This document shows positions 1 through 5,505 of a stretch of DNA of 8,961 nucleotides, one piece after another. The translations under genes and the position numbers were made by a program. The notes beneath the pieces were generated by a model that was not told the origin of the DNA, did no database searches, and was given only the letters and a program-made list of their open reading frames with translations. Numbering within the stretch: position 1 is the first letter of the stretch; each line of letters begins with the position of its first letter. The stretch covers positions 922,748 to 931,708 of the forward strand of contig CP070771.1 of NCBI GenBank assembly GCA_020345785.1. Direction: 5' to 3'. This DNA is from Desulfobacterales bacterium. Its GTDB lineage: Bacteria > Desulfobacterota > Desulfobacteria > Desulfobacterales > JAFDCJ01.

Positions 1-1145
1 AGGTTTTTTTGCCGCGCTGGCCGGGAATGCTCTTTGCCATGATCATCGGAAGCCTGACCTGTTTGCTCCTGAGCGGCAAGCAGCATGGTGTCCATTTGCT
101 GGGTCAAATGCCGGCGCATCTGCCACCGCTTTCGCTGCCCGACTTTTCCTTTGACATCATACGCGAATTGGCGCCAAAAGGACTGGCGGTGGCCCTGCTC
201 GGCCTGATCGAGGCCTTGTCCATAGCGCGTTCCATTTCGATGAAATCACGCCAGCCGATCGACGGCAGCCAGGAGTTCGTCGGCCAGGGCCTGTCCAATA
301 TCGTGGGGAGCTTTTTTTCGAGCTATGCCGGCTCCGGCTCCTTCACCCGATCCGGTATCAATTATCAGGCCGGCGCCATGACGCCGCTCTCGGCGGTGTT
401 TTCGGCCATTATTCTGTCCCTGCTGCTGCTGCTCATCGCGCCCCTGACAGCCTATCTGCCCATTGCCGCCATGGGTGGAATCATCTTGCTGGTGGCCTAT
501 AATCTCATTGACACTGCTCACATTCGCTCCATTTTCAGGACCAGCTGGGAGGAAACAGCGGTACTGCTGGCGACATTTTTCGCAACCCTGTTTCTCGATC
601 TGGAATTTGCCATCTATGCCGGCGTCCTGCTTTCGCTGATCCTATACCTCAACCGCACAGCCCATCCCAGCATCGCCAATTTGGCACCGAATCCCGATAT
701 GCCGGGGTTCCCGCTGGTGGAAGGCGAAGCCGAGTGCCTGAACCTTAAGATTATACGCATCGACGGCCCGCTGTTCTTCGGTGCGGTCAACCATGTGGGG
801 GAGTACCTCCACAACATCGACAAGCATTCCAATTATAAACGGGATGTGTTGATTCTGGGTTGCGGTATCAATTTCATCGATGTGGCCGGGGCGGAGATGC
901 TGGCCCTCGAAGCCCGGCGCTTACGCACGTTGCGGGCAACCCTTTATCTTTGCGAATTCAAACCCGAAGCACAGCAGGTGCTCGAACGGGGCGGCTACAT
1001 TGATGTCATCGGCGCGGACAACATCTTCGCCACCCAGACTGAAGCCCTGGCCAAGATTCTGCCCGACGTCGACCCTTTGAAATGTCAGAACTGTACGATG
1101 CCCCTGTTCAAGGAATGCCGCATGAAGCGAAAAATTAGCCCCTGA
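1..1145 (+). CDS. SulP family sulfate/anion permease with C-terminal STAS domain, 5' truncated by window edge
   Basis: Secondary anion transporter of the SulP (SLC26-like) family, probably moving sulfate or bicarbonate across the inner membrane. The frame is open from base 3, and the TTG at 9 sits inside what looks like an ongoing membrane segment. About 380 residues are visible against 550 or more for the family, so the N-terminal membrane part lies outside the window. Counting from the TTG, hydrophobic segments lie near residues 5-21, 52-70, 125-148, 150-166 and 181-213. The conserved SulP stretch with GQGLSNIVGSFF and GSGSFTRSGIN lies near 92-118. A STAS domain occupies about 240-350, with the typical VLILGCGINFIDVAGAEML core. 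The tail carries Cys359, Cys362 and Cys370. The gene converges on the minus-strand operon and shows no sign of belonging to it. Family call is firm; the substrate is not. Confidence 0.9.
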   Translation, partial: VFLPRWPGMLFAMIIGSLTCLLLSGKQHGVHLLGQMPAHLPPLSLPDFSFDIIRELAPKGLAVALLGLIEALSIARSISMKSRQPIDGSQEFVGQGLSNIVGSFFSSYAGSGSFTRSGINYQAGAMTPLSAVFSAIILSLLLLLIAPLTAYLPIAAMGGIILLVAYNLIDTAHIRSIFRTSWEETAVLLATFFATLFLDLEFAIYAGVLLSLILYLNRTAHPSIANLAPNPDMPGFPLVEGEAECLNLKIIRIDGPLFFGAVNHVGEYLHNIDKHSNYKRDVLILGCGINFIDVAGAEMLALEARRLRTLRATLYLCEFKPEAQQVLERGGYIDVIGADNIFATQTEALAKILPDVDPLKCQNCTMPLFKECRMKRKISP

Positions 1146-1178
1146 AGCCGGGGTGTATTGAAATGCTCATCTGCGGGA

Positions 1179-1225
1179 GGGTTGATCACCATATTTATAT
1201 TTGCAACCCATCACCTAATCAACCC
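1179..1225. repeat. 8-base inverted repeat in the convergent gap, possible weak termination structure
   Basis: The 93-base gap between the two convergent genes (1146-1238) contains GGGTTGAT at 1179-1186 and its exact complement ATCAACCC at 1218-1225, separated by 31 A/T-rich bases. A second, weaker pairing (CCCC 1139-1142 with GGGG 1150-1153) straddles the permease stop. Neither stem is followed by a clear T run on either strand, so a role as intrinsic terminator is possible from position but poorly supported. Nothing else is seen in the gap. Confidence 0.25.
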
Positions 1226-1238
1226 ATTGACAATATCT

Positions 1239-2240
1239 TTAGCGACCGATATCCATTTCGATTTTGGTGCCGAAACCCCGCTGGACGGCCTGTTCGACGG
1301 CCAAATGGGCGATGGCGGTGTCTTGGACGCCGGTACCCGACAAGTCACAGATCGTTATTTGGTGATCGTTTTGACGGCCGGATCGGCGGCCGGAGGTGAT
1401 TTCGCCTAACTCGATGACCGGAGATGCGTCGGAAATGATGCCGGCTTTGAAAGCATGCTGAAATTCACCCATCTGAAAGCTTTGGGTCTTGCGGTCGCAA
1501 ACGAGGATATCGGCTTTGGCAACGGCCTCTGCTTCGAGTTCCTGTTTGCCCGTGAGATCGGCTCCCATGGCGGTAATATGCAGGCCGGGGTGGAGCCATT
1601 CGGCTTCAATGTGCGGCCGCCGTGAGGGCGTGCAGGTGACCACAGCCTGACTCCGGCGAATGACGTCTTCGGCACCTATGGCGGGCAGGATCTCCGCGTC
1701 TAGAGTAGATTCCATTTCTGCGATGTATCGTTTGACGCGGCTTTCATCCAGATCATAAACTAAAAGCCGTTTGAAATCGCGCACGGTTTTCAAACCCATC
1801 ATCTGATAGCGGCCCTGGGCACCGGCGCCGATCACACCGGCCGTGGTCACTTCCGAAGGTGCCAGATGCTTGGCGACCACCGCACCGGCGGCTCCGGTTC
1901 TGACGTCGGTCAGATAGGCATTATCCAGCAAAATGGCTTCAGCCACGCCGGTTTTGGCACTGATCACAACCATCATGGCCGGGCTGTTGGGCAGCCCCAA
2001 TTGGTAATTTTGGAAAAATCCCGCTCCGATTTTAACGGCAAAACGGTCCAGTCCGCTGACGTAGGCGGACTTGATATCCACGTCCCCCTGGTATTCGGGT
2101 ACTTCGATATGCATAATCGGCGGCATGGCGACTTTATTCTCTGCCAACCAGGTGAACGCATCCTCAATTGCCGCAATGGATTGATGGTCCACCTTAACTA
2201 CCTGTCTTAATTCAGATTCGGTTAATACGATGACTTTCAT
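1239..2240 (-). CDS. Ornithine cyclodeaminase / mu-crystallin family protein (OCD/EutC-like)
   Basis: Cytoplasmic NAD(P)-dependent enzyme of the ornithine cyclodeaminase/mu-crystallin family, 333 residues, the usual length. The start is set at the ATG complementary to 2238-2240 (protein begins MKVIVLTESE), because AGGAG lies 5 bases before it. A longer frame to 2294 would read into the preceding gene. Visible landmarks are Lys70 and Arg114 in the positions expected for substrate carboxylate binding, the Rossmann dinucleotide loop GAGAQG at 138-143, and the GADLTGKQEL motif at 226-235. Asp228 of that motif matches the catalytic aspartate of ornithine cyclodeaminase. A C-terminal DLSGTGVQD block lies at 299-307. 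The family also covers ketimine reductases, alanine dehydrogenases and the ectoine-utilisation protein EutC. EutC is an attractive reading because the upstream gene is EutD-like, but the exact substrate cannot be read from sequence. It is translationally coupled to the M24 gene 8 bases upstream. Confidence 0.88.
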   Translation of the reverse strand: MKVIVLTESELRQVVKVDHQSIAAIEDAFTWLAENKVAMPPIMHIEVPEYQGDVDIKSAYVSGLDRFAVKIGAGFFQNYQLGLPNSPAMMVVISAKTGVAEAILLDNAYLTDVRTGAAGAVVAKHLAPSEVTTAGVIGAGAQGRYQMMGLKTVRDFKRLLVYDLDESRVKRYIAEMESTLDAEILPAIGAEDVIRRSQAVVTCTPSRRPHIEAEWLHPGLHITAMGADLTGKQELEAEAVAKADILVCDRKTQSFQMGEFQHAFKAGIISDASPVIELGEITSGRRSGRQNDHQITICDLSGTGVQDTAIAHLAVEQAVQRGFGTKIEMDIGR

Positions 2241-2248
2241 TGCGGCTC

Positions 2249-3418
2249 CTATTTTACAAACAACCGTCGGTCCAATTTTACAAACGCCTCGCAACCGGTT
2301 TGCGTGACCCGAATCGGCTCACTGCACTCGAATCCAAACTGATCCAACCAAATACCGGGCATGAGATGCAGGGTCATGTTGGGTTTGAGAATATTCTTAT
2401 CACCCGGCCGCAGGCTGATGGTATGCTCGCCCCAGTCCGGCGGGTAATTCAAGCCGTAGGAATAACCGATGCGGGACTCTTTAACCACGCGACTGCCTGC
2501 GATGGCCGAGCGCCACTTTTGTTCAACTTCCTCGGCCGTCACACCCGGCTTGATAAATTCAATGGTTTGGTTCAACCCATCAATGACAATCTTGGCGATA
2601 TCTTCCAGTTCCTGGGGCGGCTTTCCGATCATGACGGTGCGCGACAACGGCGCATGATAGCGGTGCTTGCAGCCGGACAATTCCAAAAGCACGATTTCGC
2701 CGCTCTCATACATGCGATCAGTCCATGAAAGATGCGCTGTCGAGGTTCGAATGCCGGACGGCATGATGGGCATGATGGCACTGTAGTCGCCGGTAAAATC
2801 ATCGGTTCCGCTGATCTGGGCATATAAGACTTTGGCGGCTGCATCTCCCTCCCGCACACCGGGGGCAATGGCTTCGACGGCGGTTTGCATGACGTTTTCG
2901 ACAATGCGTGCTGCCATCCTCATATAGTAAATCTCCTGCTCGGATTTGATCACGCGCACCCAGTTGACCAGGCAATTCGCACTACTGATCCGGGCCTGGG
3001 GCAGATGGGCTCTGAGTTGCTCCAGGCACATGGCCGTAAAATAGTAATTATCCATCTCAACGCCTACATTGCGTTTCTCCCACTTGTTGGATTCAAGCAG
3101 CTGCGCAACAAATTCCATGGGATGTCTTAAATTCGACTGCACGTAGTGATCGGCATAACCGTACACATTTTCCGGTGTCAGCCAGGTCGTCAAGCGGGCA
3201 CCGTTGCTGTCCTGTTGACGGCCGAACCAGATGGGCTCGTCCTGGTCGATGGCAACGATCACGCCCTGGTGGACGTAAAAGGACCAACCGTCGTAACCGG
3301 TTAAGTAATTCATGTTGGCCGGATCGCTGACCAGCAATACTTCCAGCCCTTGATGGTACATGGCCTCCTTTACGCTGCGCACCCGGTCCTGAAATTCTGT
3401 TTTTTCAAAATAAAGCAT
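2249..3418 (-). CDS. M24 family (Xaa-Pro peptidase fold) hydrolase, ectoine hydrolase DoeA/EutD-like, copy A
   Basis: Predicted cytoplasmic C-N hydrolase of 389 residues with a creatinase-type N-terminal domain (about 1-160) and a pita-bread M24 domain (about 165-389). It resembles, from memory, ectoine hydrolase DoeA/EutD, which opens the ectoine ring to N-alpha-acetyl-diaminobutyrate. Shared blocks are NYLTGYDGWSFYVHQ (37-51), GVEMDNYYF (119-127), GCKHRYHAPLSRT (249-261), GLNYPPDWGEH (322-332) and the terminal RRLFVK. Metal-ligand positions of true M24 peptidases are altered: Glu246 replaces the first aspartate and Pro257 the second, arguing against an aminopeptidase. The start is the ATG complementary to 3416-3418, preceded by GGGGGTGG with suitable spacing. 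The ATG at 3439 has no ribosome binding site and would add 7 residues absent from the paralogue. It is the first gene of the minus-strand operon, followed by the OCD-like gene. Family is sure; ectoine as substrate is inference. Confidence 0.85.
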   Translation of the reverse strand: MLYFEKTEFQDRVRSVKEAMYHQGLEVLLVSDPANMNYLTGYDGWSFYVHQGVIVAIDQDEPIWFGRQQDSNGARLTTWLTPENVYGYADHYVQSNLRHPMEFVAQLLESNKWEKRNVGVEMDNYYFTAMCLEQLRAHLPQARISSANCLVNWVRVIKSEQEIYYMRMAARIVENVMQTAVEAIAPGVREGDAAAKVLYAQISGTDDFTGDYSAIMPIMPSGIRTSTAHLSWTDRMYESGEIVLLELSGCKHRYHAPLSRTVMIGKPPQELEDIAKIVIDGLNQTIEFIKPGVTAEEVEQKWRSAIAGSRVVKESRIGYSYGLNYPPDWGEHTISLRPGDKNILKPNMTLHLMPGIWLDQFGFECSEPIRVTQTGCEAFVKLDRRLFVK

Positions 3419-3442
3419 TCTTGCCACCCCCGGAATCATGTG

Positions 3443-3488
3443 AAATTAAAAATACCGACCCTTTGCCGGTTGTTCGGTCAAAGGGTCG
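3443..3488 (-). terminator. Terminator-like hairpin plus T-rich tail in the leader of the minus-strand operon (possible attenuator)
   Basis: CGACCCTTTG at 3456-3465 pairs perfectly over 10 bases with CAAAGGGTCG at 3479-3488. The 13-base loop can form a short inner CCG/CGG pairing. Read on the minus strand, the stem is followed at once by GTATTTTTAATTT, the layout of an intrinsic terminator. It lies about 25 to 60 bases before the M24 start and no gene ends just upstream, so it would act inside the 5' leader. The hairpin and T tract are seen; attenuation is inferred. On the plus strand no T run follows, so it is directional. It could instead be a regulator-binding palindrome. Confidence 0.5.
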
Positions 3489-3510
3489 ACCGATAACACC
3501 TCCTGTCGGT
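3489..3510 (-). promoter_or_regulatory. Second leader hairpin with a strong Shine-Dalgarno-like AGGAGGTG in its loop
   Basis: TCGGT (3506-3510) and ACCGA (3489-3493) form a 5-base stem immediately adjacent to the terminator-like hairpin, so the two could stack. Its minus-strand loop contains AGGAGGTG (complement of 3497-3504), an almost perfect anti-16S match, but no ATG follows at normal distance. The GTG within it would start a 17-codon frame ending TAA in the T tract at about 3444, yet its spacing to the purine run is too short for a standard start. The elements are seen; a leader peptide or ribosome-dependent switch is speculative. Confidence 0.3.
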
Positions 3511-3538
3511 AAAGCCTGATCTTAGATTTTACAACCAT

Positions 3539-3567
3539 TTTTAATCAAATTGATGAATGATAGTCAA
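3539..3567 (-). promoter_or_regulatory. Weak candidate promoter for the minus-strand M24-OCD operon
   Basis: On the minus strand TTGACT (complement of 3562-3567) is followed after 17 bases by TTAAAA (complement of 3539-3544). The -35 box matches five of six sigma-70 positions and the -10 box three of six. Transcription would start near 3530 and give a leader of about 110 bases containing both hairpins. This is the best pairing seen, but the A/T-rich region offers other -10 candidates, such as TAAAAT (complement of 3526-3531). Confidence 0.3.
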
Positions 3568-3582
3568 GAAAAATGTGATGCT

Positions 3583-3598
3583 GTCACATATAGTGAAC
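3583..3598. promoter_or_regulatory. Putative operator copy 1 (GTCACATATAGTGAAC)
   Basis: This 16-base element agrees at 14 of 16 positions with a second copy at 3689-3704 in the same divergent gap. Its core, TCACA-TAT-AGTGA (3584-3596), is a near-palindrome with one mismatched pair. An overlapping TGTGA-N5-TCACA inverted repeat (3574-3588) extends it to the left. It lies just upstream of the candidate minus-strand promoter. The adjacent IclR-family gene is the obvious candidate binder; that link is inference. Confidence 0.45.
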
Positions 3599-3663
3599 TA
3601 TTAGAGTACGGACCCTGGTCTGTTCTGGTTCAAAAAAACTGCTTGACAGGCAGCGAATAGTTC
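3595..3663. repeat. Inverted pair GAACTATT / AATAGTTC flanking the plus-strand -35 box
   Basis: GAACTATT at 3595-3602 is exactly complementary in reverse to AATAGTTC at 3656-3663. CATAT just outside the left arm and ATATG just outside the right arm extend the similarity with small gaps. The left arm overlaps operator copy 1, and the right arm lies in the spacer between the -35 and -10 boxes of the plus-strand promoter. This suits a third, inverted and weaker regulator half-site. Confidence 0.3.
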
Positions 3664-3671
3664 GATATGTC
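3643..3671 (+). promoter_or_regulatory. Candidate sigma-70 promoter for the IclR-led plus-strand operon
   Basis: A perfect -35 hexamer TTGACA (3643-3648) is followed after 17 bases by TATGTC (3666-3671), which matches three of six -10 positions. The expected transcription start is near 3678, about 50 bases before the regulator's GTG start. The spacer carries an inverted GAACTATT element, and operator copy 2 sits just downstream of the expected start, an arrangement typical of autorepression. The -35 match is strong and the -10 weak, suggesting an activated or low-level promoter. Confidence 0.45.
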
Positions 3672-3688
3672 TTTCATCGTAAATTAGC

Positions 3689-3704
3689 GTCACACATTGT
3701 GAAC
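3689..3704. promoter_or_regulatory. Putative operator copy 2 (GTCACACATTGTGAAC)
   Basis: The core TCACA-CAT-TGTGA (3690-3702) is a perfect 5-base inverted repeat with a 3-base centre, repeated imperfectly at 3583-3598. The centres are 106 bases apart, close to ten helical turns, so both would face the same side of the DNA. The position, just after the predicted transcription start and 24 bases before the regulator's start codon, suits a repressor site. The likely binder is the IclR-family protein encoded immediately downstream. Confidence 0.5.
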
Positions 3705-3727
3705 ATTATTAACTGGATTGCATTCCC

Positions 3728-4492
3728 GTGCCTGCCAACAAAGAGAAATATTACCAAATCGCCTCCCTGGAGAAGGGCATGCGGGTATTGGAGCTGCTCT
3801 CAGCCCAAAACGACCTGACCGTGTCCTCCGTGGCCGCCCAATTAGGATTTAACCGCGCTGCGAGCCACCGATTCTTGGCCACCTTGCGTGATCTCGGTTA
3901 CGTGGAAAAAAATGAGAACCATCGTTACCACCTAACATTCAAGGTTCTGGAATTGGGAATGAAGGTGGCCAATCGATTTGAAATCCGAACCACAGCCCAC
4001 AGTTATATGCAGGAGCTTTCAAGAGCGTTTAATGAGACCGTCAACCTCGGTTATTGGAAAGAACAAAAGGTCTTCCATTTGGATAAAATCGACAGCCCCG
4101 AAATCCTGCGCATCGATACGCCGCTCGGATCCTGGGCCCCCGCCTACTGTACGGCTCTCGGTAAATCAATATTGGCTTACCTTCCCCAGGATGAGCTTGA
4201 GACATACTTGAAGAGTGTAAGACTGGTGTCCCACGGTCCCTACACAATTACGTCCAAGAAAAAATTACGACAGGAGCTTATTAAAATCCTTCAGCAGGGA
4301 TACGCTGTTGATGATGAAGAACTGTCACCGGGTTTGCGGTGTGTTGCAGCTCCCGTTTTCGACCATACCGGACACGTCCGATATGCCCTGAGTGTATCCG
4401 CGCCGTCCAGCCGCATGACCCAAGAAACCATTGAGAGGGTCCAGCAAAAAATCAGAGACGTCTGTCAACGGTTGTCCGCTAAATTAAGATAA
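3728..4492 (+). CDS. IclR family transcriptional regulator
   Basis: DNA-binding regulator of 254 residues, the usual IclR length. An N-terminal winged helix-turn-helix (about 11-70, with SLEKGMRVLELLS and a recognition helix near FNRAASHRFLATL) is followed by an IclR-type effector-binding domain (about 85-250). That domain shows the family landmarks TALGKSILAYLP (142-153), GYAVDDEELSPGLRCVAAPVF (191-211) and a final LSVSAPSSRM block. The start is GTG at 3728. An in-frame TAA at 3710-3712 rules out extension, and the ribosome binding site is weak. It leads the plus-strand operon, with panB 29 bases downstream, and is divergent from the M24-OCD pair, so it probably controls both directions and itself through the repeated palindromes in the gap. 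IclR proteins usually sense the substrate or an intermediate of the neighbouring catabolic pathway; the effector here is unknown. Confidence 0.92.
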   Translation: MPANKEKYYQIASLEKGMRVLELLSAQNDLTVSSVAAQLGFNRAASHRFLATLRDLGYVEKNENHRYHLTFKVLELGMKVANRFEIRTTAHSYMQELSRAFNETVNLGYWKEQKVFHLDKIDSPEILRIDTPLGSWAPAYCTALGKSILAYLPQDELETYLKSVRLVSHGPYTITSKKKLRQELIKILQQGYAVDDEELSPGLRCVAAPVFDHTGHVRYALSVSAPSSRMTQETIERVQQKIRDVCQRLSAKLR

Positions 4493-4521
4493 AGTAGAAC
4501 AAATAAGAAAGGGTTATTGCC

Positions 4522-5376
4522 ATGGCCAAGAAAAAATTGACGCGTTTCGATTTACAAAAAATGAAAGAGGCCGGTCAGTCGGCCGTGTGGATTACGGCCT
4601 ACGATTATTGGACCGCTCAATTTGCCGAGCAGGCAGGCATGGATATGCTTCTGGTCGGCGATTCACTGGGAATGTGTGTGTATGGCTACGAGGGAACCGT
4701 GCCCGTGACTATGGACCAGTGTATTTATCACTGTGAGGCGGTGCGCCGGGGTGCTGCCAATACTTTCGTCATCGGGGACATGCCGTTTCTTTCCTACCAG
4801 GTCAGCGTCGCAGATGCGGTGCTGAACGCCGGCCGGTTTTATAAAGCGGCCAACATGGATGCCATCAAACTGGAAGGCGGCCGGCGCGTCTGTCCTCAGA
4901 TAAAGGCGATTGCCGATGCCGGGATGCTGGTGATGGGCCACATCGGCCTGACTCCGCAAAGTTCCGGACAACTCGGCGGATTTAAAGCCCAGGGGCGTAC
5001 GAAGGAAACAGCGCTGGAGCTGATCGAGGATGCCAAGGCCATCGAGGCGTCCGGTGCCTATGCCCTTCTGGTTGAGGCTGTTCCGCCGGAAGTGTGCGGC
5101 GTCATCCGTGAAAGCCTGACCATTCCGGTATACAGCATCGGTGCCGGTATCGAAGCCGACGGACAGCTGATGATTTGCAGTGACGTTCTGGGAATCTTTC
5201 AGGCATTTACCCCGAAATTCGTTAAAAAGTATGAAAATCTGGCGGAAAAAACCATCAACGCTTTTACGGCTTATGTCGAAGAGGCGCGCCGGGGTGAATT
5301 TCCGCAAGATAAACACAGCTACAAAATGGTCGAAGGCGAGCTGGATAAGTTAAAAGAAGCGCTGGGACGCCAATAA
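4522..5376 (+). CDS. panB: 3-methyl-2-oxobutanoate hydroxymethyltransferase (ketopantoate hydroxymethyltransferase) PanB homologue
   Basis: Homologue of PanB, a cytoplasmic TIM-barrel enzyme of the PEP mutase/isocitrate lyase superfamily. PanB transfers a hydroxymethyl group from 5,10-methylene-tetrahydrofolate to 2-oxoisovalerate to give ketopantoate; the chemistry is reversible. It has 284 residues, slightly longer than the roughly 264 of E. coli PanB, with a C-terminal extension rich in Lys and Glu. Expected catalytic and metal residues are present: Asp47 in LVGDSLGM, Asp86 in IGDMPF, Lys116 and Glu118 in IKLEGG, His140 in GHIGLTPQS and Glu185 in LLVEAVP. The GYEGTVPVT segment replaces the more common GHDSTLPVT. 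The start ATG has AAAGGG upstream. The gene sits between an IclR regulator and catabolic-looking enzymes, with no panC or panD in view, so it may serve a degradation pathway rather than, or besides, coenzyme A synthesis. Family call is firm; physiological direction is open. Confidence 0.88.
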   Translation: MAKKKLTRFDLQKMKEAGQSAVWITAYDYWTAQFAEQAGMDMLLVGDSLGMCVYGYEGTVPVTMDQCIYHCEAVRRGAANTFVIGDMPFLSYQVSVADAVLNAGRFYKAANMDAIKLEGGRRVCPQIKAIADAGMLVMGHIGLTPQSSGQLGGFKAQGRTKETALELIEDAKAIEASGAYALLVEAVPPEVCGVIRESLTIPVYSIGAGIEADGQLMICSDVLGIFQAFTPKFVKKYENLAEKTINAFTAYVEEARRGEFPQDKHSYKMVEGELDKLKEALGRQ

Positions 5377-5446
5377 TACTCGCAACCCGGTTCTTGCTGT
5401 CGCGACCGGACCTTTTCGCACCGGGAATCAGGGCGCAACGGCGATC

Positions 5447-5459
5447 GGGGATGCTCCCC
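5447..5459 (+). other. Small hairpin and clear RBS in the panB to U32-like gap
   Basis: The 129-base gap between panB and the next gene holds GGGGA-TGC-TCCCC (5447-5459), a perfect 5-base stem without a following T run, so it is not a convincing terminator. It could be an mRNA processing or stability element. The next gene is preceded by AAGGAG (5492-5497), 8 bases before its ATG. No convincing promoter is seen, so co-transcription with panB is the simplest reading. Confidence 0.25.
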
Positions 5460-5505
5460 TGTCAACCAAACCATCAACGGTATCAATGAATAAGGAGTTG
5501 TTGTC

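Noticed and set aside
2251..2284. Exact 10-base direct repeat ATTTTACAAA at 2251-2260 and 2275-2284, with a related 9-mer at 3526-3534
   Set aside because: The first two copies encode the repeated FVK residues at the end of the M24 protein and are explained by coding; the third is a short A/T-rich match. No evidence of an attachment site or mobile element.
2241..2294. N-terminal extension of the OCD-like protein to the ATG at 2294
   Set aside because: It would overlap the end of the M24 gene by about 45 bases, lacks its own RBS, and the extra residues do not resemble the family. The ATG at 2240 has AGGAG in the correct place.
3419..3439. Start of M24 copy A at the ATG at 3439
   Set aside because: No ribosome binding site precedes it. 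The ATG at 3418 has GGGGGTGG upstream and aligns with the start of copy B.
4663..5316. Long minus-strand open frame of 217 codons antisense to panB
   Set aside because: The plus strand clearly encodes conserved PanB across the same interval; the antisense frame shows no recognisable domain and is a composition effect.
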